From positions 1 through 64,000 of the forward strand of contig NZ_JAEPQA010000018.1 in assembly GCF_017640745.1 (NCBI RefSeq): 64,000 nt of DNA. The letters run 5' to 3'. The stretch is from Nisaea sp. GTDB taxonomy: Bacteria; Pseudomonadota; Alphaproteobacteria; Thalassobaculales; Thalassobaculaceae. Shown in pieces: positions 1-8,132 of the stretch. Under the pieces are notes generated by a model. The model saw only the letters and a program-made list of their open reading frames with translations, made no database searches and was not told the origin of the DNA. The stretch's first letter is position 1. The number at the start of each line of letters is the position of its first letter. The position numbers and the translations under genes were made by a program.

Positions 1-318
1 GAGGGGGGATCTGGTCTGGTCAGATACCGCCACACCTACAGCGTCGGTATCTCGCAGAATGTTGATTACGACTTCAATGCCGACGGCTCTTTCAACGCCA
101 ATACCAACTCGCCAAACAGCAACTGCGACGGGGCAAGCCTTTCCTCGCTCATCAGTTCCGGAGCAGCGTTCTATACGCGTAATCAGCTTGTGTCCGGCAC
201 ATCCGGCCAGATGTCCTACTTCAACCTTGAGACATGTCCCGAGAGCTGGACACGTCAGATTCAACTCAACCGCACGATCAATCCGGACACTCCGATGGTG
301 CTGTGTCGCAAAGATTGA
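1..318 (+). CDS. C-terminal part of an unrecognised protein (5' end outside window)
   Basis: Frame 1 is open from the first base to a TGA at 316-318 and gives a 105-residue C-terminal fragment rich in Gly, Ser, Asn and Thr. Three cysteines sit in the last part (SNCDG, ETCPE and VLCRKD near the end). Low charge, many Asn/Ser/Thr and these cysteines suggest an exported or pilin-like/surface domain, but no family motif is recognised. The competing + strand frame starting at 59 has the biased composition of a shadow. The gene ends about 35 bases before the convergent acetyltransferase gene. The function is unknown. Confidence 0.55.
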   Translation, partial: EGGSGLVRYRHTYSVGISQNVDYDFNADGSFNANTNSPNSNCDGASLSSLISSGAAFYTRNQLVSGTSGQMSYFNLETCPESWTRQIQLNRTINPDTPMVLCRKD

Positions 319-353
319 TTTTCACTCTACCGGCCTGAGCCGGTCGCTCCGAT

Positions 354-884
354 TCAAGTATCCCCGAGCTTCTTCTCGAACACGTGCGTCGCGACCTTGT
401 AACCGAGGATGTCGGTGTCGATCCGGCCGGTCTCCTCGTAGCCCATGGCGCGGTAGAACACGGCCGCGCGGGCATTGAAGACGTCGCATTCCACATAGAC
501 GGCCGCATGCCCAGCCTTCGCAAGCTCGGCTTCGGCATCCACCAGAAGCGCACGGCCGACGCCGCGGCGCTGATGCTCCGGCAAAATCTGGATGGTCTTG
601 ATCTGCCTGTCGATCAGGAAGGAAAAGCCGACGATTCCGGTTTTCCCGTCGTCCGCCTCGGCGACCCGGCAGGTCTGCCAGGCGTGATCGACGAAGGCCT
701 GACCGAGATTCTCGTTCCGGTACCGGGCCGGGACCGCCGGCGGCATGAACGGCATCCAGGTCGCCTCCCAGCACTGGTCCATGATCTCGACCATCCGCGG
801 CTTGTCCCGTTCCTCCGCCTGACGGACGGTGACGGGGAGCGGTTTCGCCTTGGGCTTCGGTTTCGGTCTCGGCAGATTGCTCAT
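354..884 (-). CDS. GNAT family N-acetyltransferase
   Basis: The 176-residue protein starts with a Pro-Lys-rich tail (PRPKPKPKAKP), followed by a GNAT fold. The acetyl-CoA binding signature is visible as ILPEHQRRGVGRALL (about residues 100-114), and NARAAVFYRAMGYEE forms the usual C-terminal part. It should transfer an acetyl group from acetyl-CoA to an amine; the substrate cannot be told. The ATG at 884 is preceded by GGAGG at good spacing. It lies 12 bases downstream of the polA stop on the same strand, so it is probably co-transcribed with polA. Confidence 0.85.
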   Translation of the reverse strand: MSNLPRPKPKPKAKPLPVTVRQAEERDKPRMVEIMDQCWEATWMPFMPPAVPARYRNENLGQAFVDHAWQTCRVAEADDGKTGIVGFSFLIDRQIKTIQILPEHQRRGVGRALLVDAEAELAKAGHAAVYVECDVFNARAAVFYRAMGYEETGRIDTDILGYKVATHVFEKKLGDT

Positions 885-896
885 GATGCCTCCGCT

Positions 897-3749
897 CTAA
901 TGCGCTTCGGCCCAGCTGTCGCCGGTCCCGGCATCGGCGACCAGCGGCACGGACAGGTCGACAACCGGCTCGGCGGCGCCCTCCATCACCCGGCGGACCA
1001 CCTCCGTCGTCTTCTCAAGCTCGGCTTCCGGCACTTCGAACAGCAATTCGTCATGCACCTGGAGCAGCATCTTCGCCTTCAGGCCGGCCTCGTCGAGCGC
1101 CGGATCGATCCGCACCATGGCGCGCTTGATCACGTCGGCGGCCGAGCCCTGGATCGGCGCGTTGATCGCGGCGCGCTCGGAGAAGGCGCGGCGGGCCGGG
1201 TTGTTGTCCTTGATCCCCGGGATGTGGACCCGGCGGCCGAAGATCGTGGTGACATAGCCGTGCTCGCGGGCCGCGCTCTTGGTTTCGTTCATATAGTCCC
1301 GGATGCCCGGATAGCGCTCGAAATAGGCGTCGATATATTTCTTCGCGACGCCAGGTTCGGTGCCGATCTGGCGGGCGAGACCGAAAGCGGAAATCCCGTA
1401 GATGATGCCGAAATTGATCGCCTTGGCGTTACGCCGGGTCGTCGGATCCATGTCCTTCAGCGGCACGCCGAACACCTCCGACGCGGTCTGGGCGTGAATG
1501 TCGATGCCGTCGCGGAAGGCCTGCTTGAGGCTCTCGATATCGGCGATATGGGCGACCAGCCGAAGCTCGATCTGGGAATAGTCGACCGCCAGCAGCTTGT
1601 TGCCGGGCTCGGCGACAAAGGCGGTGCGGATTTTCCGGCCCTCCTCGGAGCGGATCGGAATGTTCTGCAGGTTCGGATCGTTGGAACTCAGCCGTCCGGT
1701 GCTGGCCCCGGTCATCGAATAGGAGGTGTGGATGCGCCTGGTTTCGGGGTTGATCGCCTCGACCAGCGCGTCGGTATAGGTCGATTTCAGCTTGGAGAGC
1801 TGGCGCCAGTCGAGCACCCGGGCCGGCAGGTCGTGGCCCTGCGCCGCGAGCTCGTCGAGCACCTCGGCGCCGGTCGCATAGGCGCCGGTCTTGCCCTTCT
1901 TGCCGCCCGAAAGCCCCATCTTGTCGAACAGGATCTCGCCGAGCTGTTTCGGCGATCCGATATTGAATTCCTCGCCCGCGAGCTTGTGGATATCCACCGC
2001 AAGCTCGTCCAGCCGCTTTTCGAAATCCTTCGACATGTCGCGCAGGATCTGCGGATCAACCCGGATGCCGGCCTTCTCCATCCCCGTCAGCACCGGAATC
2101 AGCGGCCGTTCAAGCGTCTCGTAAACGGTCAGCAGACCGGCTTTCGGCAGTTCGGGACGAAGCGTCCGATGCAGGCGGATCGTCATGTCCGCATCCTCGG
2201 CCGCATAGTCGAGCGCCTTGTCCAGCGCCACCCGGGAAAACGGGATCTGCGTCTTCCCCTTGCCGCAGACATCCGCGTACTTGATGTTGGAGTGGTCGAA
2301 ATGCAGCTCCGAGAGCTCATCGAGCCCGTGCCCGTGCAGACCGCCCTCCAGCACGTAGGACATGCACATCGTGTCGTCGACCGGCGCGACATTCATTCCG
2401 CCGTTCCGCTCCTGCGCCAGCACGAGCAGGTCGTATTTCGCGTTGTGCAGAACCTTGAGGACCGACGGATCCTCGAAGAGAGCTTTTAGCAGGTCGAGCG
2501 CCGCTTTCGTATCGATCTGCTTCGGACGTTCCTTATCCGATCCGCCGTCCAGCAGGCTGCCCTGCGCCTCGCCCTCGCTCTCGTGACCGAGCGGGATGTA
2601 GCAGGCCTTGCCCGGCTGGACACTCATGGAAACGCCGACCAGATCGGCCTGCATCGCGTTCAGCGAGGTCGTCTCGGTGTCGATCGCGACCGTCCCTTCC
2701 GCATGCGCCATCGCGATCCAGCGCTCGAGATCGGCGACCTCCTGCACGAGTTCGTAAGCGACCTCTCCTTCCGGCTTCGGCGAGCCGACCGAGCCCTCCG
2801 CCGGCGCGCCTGCCGTCTTGCTTCCACTCGACGCAGCCTCGCCGTCCGCGAGCTCGGCCTCGTAGCGCGCGATCAGGCGCTTGAACTCCATTTCCTTCAG
2901 GAAGGCGAGCACGGTCGCGTGGTCCGGATCCTCGACCGTGAGCCGCTCAAGCGGTTCCTCGACCTCGACATCGTCCTTCAGACGAACCAGTTCCCGCGAG
3001 ATCCGGGCCTGCTCGGCGAACTCGATCAGGTTCTGCCGGCGCTTCGGCTGCTTGATCTCCTCCGCCCGCGCCAGAAGAGTGTCGAGATCGCCATATTCGG
3101 TGATCAGTTGCGCCGCGGTCTTGATGCCGATCCCGGGCACCCCCGGGACGTTGTCGACGCTGTCTCCGGCGAGCGACTGGACGTCGACCACCTTGTCGGG
3201 ACCGACGCCGAACTTCTCGAAAACCTCATCCGGGCCGATCGCGCGGTTCTTCATGGGGTCGTACATGTCGACGCCGTCGTCGACGAGCTGCATCAGGTCC
3301 TTGTCGGAGGAGACGATGGTGACCCGCATCCCCTTCTGCTTGGCCTGCTTCGCATAGGTCGCGATCAGGTCGTCCGCCTCGTACCCCTCCATCTCCAGGC
3401 AGGGCACGTTGAAAGCGCGGACGGCATCGCGGATCAGCGAGAATTGCGGCCTCAGATCCTCAGGCGGCTCGTCCCGGTTGGCCTTGTAGTCGGCGAAGAT
3501 CTCGTTGCGGAAGGTCAGCCGCTTGGTATCAAAGATGACGGCGACATGATCGGCCTCGATATCCTCGACCAGCTTCAGCAGCATGTTGGTGAAGCCGAAG
3601 ACCGCGTTGGTCGGCGTGCCGTCGGACCGGTTCATCGACGGCAGGGCGTGGAACGCGCGGAAGATATAGCCGGAGCCGTCGACCAGATAGAGATGATTGT
3701 CGCCGTTCGAGGCGGCGGTCTGATCGTCGGGAATCGCGAGATCGGTCAT
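897..3749 (-). CDS. polA: DNA polymerase I
   Basis: A full-length 950-residue family A polymerase for gap filling, Okazaki primer removal and repair. The N-terminal 5'-3' exonuclease (about 1-300) shows VDGSGYIFRAFHAL and VPGVPGIGIKTAAQL. The 3'-5' proofreading domain is intact, with AIDTETTSLN carrying the catalytic Asp and Glu. The polymerase domain shows DYSQIELRLVAHI (motif A), RRNAKAINFGIIYG (motif B) and QVHDEL (motif C). A 30-40 residue Ala/Gly/Ser-rich linker joins exonuclease and Klenow parts. The start ATG is at 3749. The GNAT gene follows immediately. Confidence 0.97.
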   Translation of the reverse strand: MTDLAIPDDQTAASNGDNHLYLVDGSGYIFRAFHALPSMNRSDGTPTNAVFGFTNMLLKLVEDIEADHVAVIFDTKRLTFRNEIFADYKANRDEPPEDLRPQFSLIRDAVRAFNVPCLEMEGYEADDLIATYAKQAKQKGMRVTIVSSDKDLMQLVDDGVDMYDPMKNRAIGPDEVFEKFGVGPDKVVDVQSLAGDSVDNVPGVPGIGIKTAAQLITEYGDLDTLLARAEEIKQPKRRQNLIEFAEQARISRELVRLKDDVEVEEPLERLTVEDPDHATVLAFLKEMEFKRLIARYEAELADGEAASSGSKTAGAPAEGSVGSPKPEGEVAYELVQEVADLERWIAMAHAEGTVAIDTETTSLNAMQADLVGVSMSVQPGKACYIPLGHESEGEAQGSLLDGGSDKERPKQIDTKAALDLLKALFEDPSVLKVLHNAKYDLLVLAQERNGGMNVAPVDDTMCMSYVLEGGLHGHGLDELSELHFDHSNIKYADVCGKGKTQIPFSRVALDKALDYAAEDADMTIRLHRTLRPELPKAGLLTVYETLERPLIPVLTGMEKAGIRVDPQILRDMSKDFEKRLDELAVDIHKLAGEEFNIGSPKQLGEILFDKMGLSGGKKGKTGAYATGAEVLDELAAQGHDLPARVLDWRQLSKLKSTYTDALVEAINPETRRIHTSYSMTGASTGRLSSNDPNLQNIPIRSEEGRKIRTAFVAEPGNKLLAVDYSQIELRLVAHIADIESLKQAFRDGIDIHAQTASEVFGVPLKDMDPTTRRNAKAINFGIIYGISAFGLARQIGTEPGVAKKYIDAYFERYPGIRDYMNETKSAAREHGYVTTIFGRRVHIPGIKDNNPARRAFSERAAINAPIQGSAADVIKRAMVRIDPALDEAGLKAKMLLQVHDELLFEVPEAELEKTTEVVRRVMEGAAEPVVDLSVPLVADAGTGDSWAEAH

Positions 3750-3912
3750 GGCTGCGGTCCAGCTTGGGCGTCGGGGAAACCTCGCCGGAGTCTAGCGGCG
3801 GAACACTTCATGACAAGCAGTTTGGCTAAGGACAGGCGGTCAGGGCGATTGAACGCCCGGTGCGGCGGCTGTATGCATGAAGCCCCCGATGGAAAGGCCG
3901 AATCGAGACTTG

Positions 3913-4536
3913 ATGAAAACTTTGCTGCATGTGGGCTGTGGGCGCCAGAGCACCGAGATCCTGCCGCCGTTCGACTTCGAGAACGAGTGGTGCGAGGTCC
4001 GGGTGGATATCGATCCATCCGTCGAGCCGGACGTGGTCGACGATATCGCAACCCTGTCGAAGATCCCGGACGGGTCGGCGATGATGGTGTTCTCCAAGCA
4101 CAATATCGAGCATCTCGAGTCCCACGTCGTACCGCAATGCCTCGCCAATTTTCACCGGGTGCTGGATGATCGGGGATTCGCAACCATCCGCACGCCCGAT
4201 CTGGAAGGCATTTGCCGGCGGGTGATCGAACACGGGCCGGAGAGGCCGCTCTACCGCTCGAACGTCTATGGCGAACAGCACGACGTCATGGCCCTCGACA
4301 TGCTGTTCGGAGCGAGCTGGGAAATCGCCAGGGGCAACCGGTTCATGGCGCACCGCACCGCCTTTACCAAGCGGACGCTCTACCGCAAACTTCGCGCCGC
4401 CGGATTCGAGGGAGTGGAAATCCGTACGGTCCCGAACGGCCTCGGACTCTTCGCCATGGCGATGAAGAAGGTCGAGAACAACCTTTTCTGGGAGGTCACC
4501 GGGCGCGTACAGAACATGGTGGATACGCCCGAATGA
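3913..4536 (+). CDS. SAM-dependent methyltransferase-like protein, copy 1
   Basis: A 207-residue class I methyltransferase-like protein. LLHVGCG is motif I, VDIDP the acidic residue after beta-2, and FSKHNIEHL with HRVLDDRGFATIRTPDL resembles the Methyltransf_11 core. The substrate is unknown. I chose the ATG at 3913 because the paralogue just downstream begins with the identical MKTLLHVGCGRQS; an in-frame ATG at 3877 would add 12 residues with no homologue in copy 2. It forms a tandem pair with the gene at 4589, 52 bases away, and is divergent from polA. Such proteins often sit in surface polysaccharide pathways, but nothing here confirms that. Confidence 0.8.
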   Translation: MKTLLHVGCGRQSTEILPPFDFENEWCEVRVDIDPSVEPDVVDDIATLSKIPDGSAMMVFSKHNIEHLESHVVPQCLANFHRVLDDRGFATIRTPDLEGICRRVIEHGPERPLYRSNVYGEQHDVMALDMLFGASWEIARGNRFMAHRTAFTKRTLYRKLRAAGFEGVEIRTVPNGLGLFAMAMKKVENNLFWEVTGRVQNMVDTPE

Positions 4537-4588
4537 GCCATAACCTTCAAATCACGGAAACCCCGGCTAACAGCGGAATACGCATTCG

Positions 4589-5194
4589 ATGAAAACACTT
4601 CTGCATGTCGGCTGCGGACGCCAAAGCAAGGAAACCCTACCTCCACTCGATTTCGAAACCCAGTGGAAGGAGATCCGTATCGACCTCGATCCCGACGTCG
4701 AGCCCGATATCGTCGACGACATCCGGACCCTGTCAAAGGTCGCGGACGGTACGGGGCAAATGCTGTTCTCGAAGCACAATATCGAACACCTCGATTATCA
4801 CGAGGTACCGCTCTGCTTCAGCAACTTCCATCGCGTGCTGGACGATACCGGCTTCGCCATCGTGCGGACGCCCGACCTTGTCGCGATCTGCCGGGCCATT
4901 CTGGAGCATGGCCCCGAAACCAAGCTCTATGAGGCGGATACCCTGGAAGGTCCGAGAGAGGTGACGGGCCTCGACATGCTGTTCGGAGCCTCTTGGGAGC
5001 TCGCCCGGGGCAATGACTTCATGGCGCACAGGACCGCGTTCAGCGGCAGAACACTGACCGAGAAATTGCGTGCCGCCGGCTTCGAGCATGTCGAAGTCTC
5101 GTCGGAGGCCGGCGAACTCAGGGGCTTTGCCGTGAAAAAGACGGAGGGAAATCTCTACTGGCAGCTTTCGGGCCGCAAACCGGTTGCCACCTGA
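4589..5194 (+). CDS. SAM-dependent methyltransferase-like protein, copy 2
   Basis: This 201-residue protein is a clear paralogue of the preceding gene and aligns almost without gaps. It shares LLHVGCGRQS, VEPDIVDDI, FSKHNIEHLD, NFHRVLDD, LDMLFGASWE and FMAHRTAF. The divergent parts are the middle (TKLYEADTLEGPREVTG) and the C-terminus, where a substrate would be read. No strong Shine-Dalgarno sequence precedes the ATG. The pair most likely arose by tandem duplication and then diverged in specificity. It ends six bases before the convergent zinc-finger gene. Confidence 0.8.
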   Translation: MKTLLHVGCGRQSKETLPPLDFETQWKEIRIDLDPDVEPDIVDDIRTLSKVADGTGQMLFSKHNIEHLDYHEVPLCFSNFHRVLDDTGFAIVRTPDLVAICRAILEHGPETKLYEADTLEGPREVTGLDMLFGASWELARGNDFMAHRTAFSGRTLTEKLRAAGFEHVEVSSEAGELRGFAVKKTEGNLYWQLSGRKPVAT

Positions 5195-5200
5195 AGCGCG

Positions 5201-5386
5201 TCAGGCCGCGCTTTCGCCCGCCACGGGCTTGCTGTAGACGAATTCGCGGGAACAATAGGGGCAGGTTACCTTGCCGTCATGGTGGTCGATCGTCAGGAAG
5301 ACCCGCGGATGGCCGAGCGCACCCTTTCCACCGTCGCAGGCGACGCGCTTTTCCGTAACAGTGATCACTTCGAACGGTTTTGCCAT
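5201..5386 (-). CDS. Small CHCC zinc-finger domain protein (NDUFS6-like)
   Basis: A 61-residue protein beginning MAKPFEVITVTEK. Cys and His residues in VACDGG, GHPRVFLTID and KVTCPYCSREFVY match the zf-CHCC family (PF10276), the bacterial relative of the complex I accessory subunit NDUFS6 that binds zinc. The start at 5386 is favoured over an upstream in-frame ATG because AAGGA lies about nine bases before it. It is convergent with the methyltransferase pair. A role in respiratory complex I assembly is an inference from the family only. Confidence 0.82.
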   Translation of the reverse strand: MAKPFEVITVTEKRVACDGGKGALGHPRVFLTIDHHDGKVTCPYCSREFVYSKPVAGESAA

Positions 5387-5503
5387 CTGACTGGTCCTTC
5401 CACGCACGGGCACCTATATTGAGCCCAGTCTCCGATCCTGGAATGCCGGGAGATAATAGCCATTCGCCGCGTATTTTCAATCGCCTGCAAAGAGTCTTTT
5501 CCA

Positions 5504-6505
5504 GTGCCGAACCAGACCCAGACCATCCGGACCGCCCCCGCGCTCGCCCTTGAGATCAAGGGGCTGGAGAAAGTCTACGGCCGGGCCGGCAGTCCGCGCC
5601 GCAAGCATGCCCTCAAAGGCATCGATCTTGAGGTTCCGCGCGGCTCGATCTTCGCCCTTCTCGGACCGAACGGCGCCGGAAAATCGACGCTGATCAACAT
5701 CCTCGCCGGCATGGTGAACAAGAGCGGCGGCACGGCAAGGGTCTGGGGCATCGATATCGACGAGGATCCGCGACAGGCGCGCGCCGCGATCGGCATCGTG
5801 CCGCAGGAACTGAACATCGACGCCTTCTTCAGCCCGCGCGAACTCCTCGACCTCCAGGCTGGGCTCTACGGCGTGCCGAAATCCGAACGCCGCACGGACG
5901 AGATCCTCGAACTTGTCGATCTCGCGGACAAGGCGGACGCCTATACCCGCTCGCTCTCCGGCGGCATGCGGCGGCGCCTGCTGGTCGCCAAGGCGATGGT
6001 GCACAATCCGCCGATCCTGGTGCTCGACGAGCCGACCGCCGGTGTCGATATCGAGCTGCGCCGCAAGCTCTGGGACAATGTCCGGGAGCTCAACCGGCGC
6101 GGCGTCACGATCCTGCTCACCACGCACTACCTGGAAGAGGCGGAAGAGCTCTGCGACCGCATCGCGATCATCAATCACGGCGAGGTCATCGCCTGCGATA
6201 CCAAGGAAAACCTGATGCGCCGGCTCGACGCGAAGACGGTCACGGTGACCGTCGCCGAAGAGCTGCCGGAGGTGCCCGAGAAACTGCCGCACGCGCTCTC
6301 GTCCTTTGCGGTGCAGATCAGCGCGCCCAACCGGCTGACCTTCGAGTTTCGCAAGAGCGACGGTCCGATCGCCCGCATCCTCGGTGCGCTCGCTTCCGCC
6401 GGCTACCACATCCAAGACATCAGCACCGAGGAAAGCGATCTCGAGGACATCTTCCTCGAGCTCACCAGCGCCAAGCAGGGGGCCGGCCGCATTCATGCGG
6501 CGTAA
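5504..6505 (+). CDS. ABC transporter ATP-binding protein (ABC-2 / YadG type)
   Basis: A 333-residue ATPase with all nucleotide-binding motifs: Walker A GPNGAGKST, Q-loop IVPQELNID, signature LSGGMRRR, Walker B ILVLDEPTAGVD and the H-loop in TTHYLEEAEELCDRI. About 100 extra C-terminal residues are typical of ABC-2 exporters such as YadG. The start is GTG at 5504. The usual membrane partner (YadH) is not next to it; the following gene is a lipoprotein hydrolase that overlaps by 11 bases. The permease must therefore be elsewhere, or lost. The transported substrate is unknown. Confidence 0.9.
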   Translation: MPNQTQTIRTAPALALEIKGLEKVYGRAGSPRRKHALKGIDLEVPRGSIFALLGPNGAGKSTLINILAGMVNKSGGTARVWGIDIDEDPRQARAAIGIVPQELNIDAFFSPRELLDLQAGLYGVPKSERRTDEILELVDLADKADAYTRSLSGGMRRRLLVAKAMVHNPPILVLDEPTAGVDIELRRKLWDNVRELNRRGVTILLTTHYLEEAEELCDRIAIINHGEVIACDTKENLMRRLDAKTVTVTVAEELPEVPEKLPHALSSFAVQISAPNRLTFEFRKSDGPIARILGALASAGYHIQDISTEESDLEDIFLELTSAKQGAGRIHAA

Positions 6506-7541
6506 GGCGGGTACCGGACTTCTGATTGCCGCTCTTGTCCTTCTGGCCGGAGCGGCCTGTACCCCCTCCGTCGCACCGCGCGTGGAAGCGCACCGCCCGG
6601 CGGAAATCCGCGAAGACGTCCTGGTGATGCAGGACGGCGGGCTCCTTCCCTACCAGCGCTGGAGCCCGGACGGGACGCCGAAGGCCGCGGTGATCGCCCT
6701 GCACGGTTTCAACGACTATTCCGGCGCCTATCGCGATCTCGGGCCCTTGCTCGCCGCCAGGGGCCTGCTCGTCATCGCCTACGACCAGCGCGGCTTCGGC
6801 GGCACCTCGATGCGCGGCGACTGGGCCGGCGCGGAGGCGATGATCCGCGATCTCGACACCGTCACCGAACTGCTGCGCAAAGCGCATCCGGACCTGCCGG
6901 TCTATGCGCTCGGCGAAAGCATGGGCGGAGCCGTCATCATGGCGGCACTCGGCGGCTACAGTCCGCCGCGCCTCGACGGCGCCGTCCTGTCCGCGCCCGC
7001 GGTCTGGGGACGCAGCACGATGAATGCCTGGCAGCGCGGCGCGCTCACCGCCGGCGCCCATCTCGCTCCCAGGATTCATGTGCGGCCGCAGACCCTGCCG
7101 AAACTTCCGTCGGACAATATCGAGATGCTGCGGCGGCTCTATTACGACCCGATGATGATCAAGGAGACACGGATCGAATCCGCCTGGGGTCTGACGGGAC
7201 TCATGGACCGGGCCCTGGAGGCAGCGCCGCTGCTCGACACGCCGCTTCTGGTGCTCTACGGCAAGGAGGACGGGATCATTCCGCGCGGCCCGACCTGCCG
7301 CATGTTGCAGACCCTGCCGGACGGACCGGGCGGCGCGCGCCGCTGGCGGCTCGCGCTTTACGAGAACGGCTACCACATGCTGTTCAGGGATCTCGAGGGA
7401 GATCTGGTCAGCACCGATATCGCCGCCTGGCTGGAGAACCCGTCCGGCCCACTCCCTAGTGGAGCCGAACTCACGGTCAAAGGCGGCGCGCGCGCGCTCC
7501 CCGAATTCTGCCGCCCGGTCCCGCGGGACCGGGCACGCTAG
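6495..7541 (+). CDS. Alpha/beta hydrolase, lysophospholipase-like, probable lipoprotein
   Basis: A 348-residue Hydrolase_4-type protein. The N-terminal hydrophobic segment LLIAALVLLAGAAC ends in a cysteine, so it is probably a lipoprotein, although Gly at -3 is unusual for a lipobox. The core shows the oxyanion region ALHGFNDYSG, the nucleophile elbow LGESMGG, the acid in YGKEDGIIP and the His in ENGYHML. The expected reaction is ester cleavage of monoacylglycerol or lysophospholipid at the cell envelope. The ATG at 6495 overlaps the ABC ATPase gene, so the two are co-translated and may share an envelope-lipid role. Confidence 0.86.
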   Translation: MRRKAGTGLLIAALVLLAGAACTPSVAPRVEAHRPAEIREDVLVMQDGGLLPYQRWSPDGTPKAAVIALHGFNDYSGAYRDLGPLLAARGLLVIAYDQRGFGGTSMRGDWAGAEAMIRDLDTVTELLRKAHPDLPVYALGESMGGAVIMAALGGYSPPRLDGAVLSAPAVWGRSTMNAWQRGALTAGAHLAPRIHVRPQTLPKLPSDNIEMLRRLYYDPMMIKETRIESAWGLTGLMDRALEAAPLLDTPLLVLYGKEDGIIPRGPTCRMLQTLPDGPGGARRWRLALYENGYHMLFRDLEGDLVSTDIAAWLENPSGPLPSGAELTVKGGARALPEFCRPVPRDRAR

Positions 7542-7624
7542 GCGTGCAGAAAGAAATCTAAACCGTATTTTAAATGTTCTTCGGTATCCAACGCCTCTTA
7601 CGATCACATCAAGGGGCGCCACAC

Positions 7625-8131
7625 ATGTCATTGCGGACCTGCCTGAGAGCATGCGCGTTCTTTCTCCTGTTGGCCGTGATTGGCGGCAGCCCGGCCTGGA
7701 CCGGTCCGGCGCGCGCCGCGGGCGAGCCCCTGCTCACCGTGAGCGGCAATCTCGCCGGCGGCAGCGCTGTCGATTTCGACCGGGAGACCCTTGAATCGAT
7801 GGCGACCGAGACGATCAGGACAAGCACGCCCTGGACCCAGGGAGTTCAGGAATTCAGGGGCATCCCTCTGAAGACGCTATTGGCGCATGTCGGCGCCAAG
7901 GGCGTAAAACTCCGCGCCATCGCCCTTAACGACTATGCCGCCGAAATCCCGGTTGCCGAGGCGACCGCCGCGGGCGCGCTCGTTGCCGTGCGCCAGAACG
8001 GCAAACCGATGTCCGTCCGGGACAAGGGACCGCTGTGGATCGTCTTCCCCTACGACTCTGACCCGAAACTGGTGACGGACGATTTCCTAAACTGGTCGGC
8101 CTGGCAACTGCGTACGCTCGTGGTGCAGTGA
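7625..8131 (+). CDS. Exported sulfite-oxidase-fold (molybdopterin-binding-like) protein
   Basis: A 168-residue protein with a Sec signal peptide (LRACAFFLLLAVIGGSPAW, cleavage near ARAAG). The rest resembles the oxidoreductase molybdopterin-binding domain (PF00174) in miniature: EFRGIPLKTLL, LRAIALNDYAAEIP, KGPLWIVFPYD and NWSAWQLRTL. No cysteine remains after the signal peptide, so the molybdenum-ligating Cys of sulfite oxidase/YedY is absent. It is more likely a binding or sensing protein than an enzyme. AAGGGG precedes the ATG at 7625. The histidine kinase gene starts one base after its stop, which suggests it is the kinase's periplasmic partner. Confidence 0.75.
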   Translation: MSLRTCLRACAFFLLLAVIGGSPAWTGPARAAGEPLLTVSGNLAGGSAVDFDRETLESMATETIRTSTPWTQGVQEFRGIPLKTLLAHVGAKGVKLRAIALNDYAAEIPVAEATAAGALVAVRQNGKPMSVRDKGPLWIVFPYDSDPKLVTDDFLNWSAWQLRTLVVQ

Positions 8132-8132
8132 C

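Noticed and set aside
384-2489. 701-codon open frame on the plus strand opposite polA
   Set aside because: It lies antisense to conserved polA, has no family motif, and shows the Arg/Asp/Leu-rich bias of a shadow frame in GC-rich DNA.
2583-4169. 528-codon plus-strand frame across the polA 5' end
   Set aside because: Antisense to polA and out of frame with the methyltransferase; no recognisable domain.
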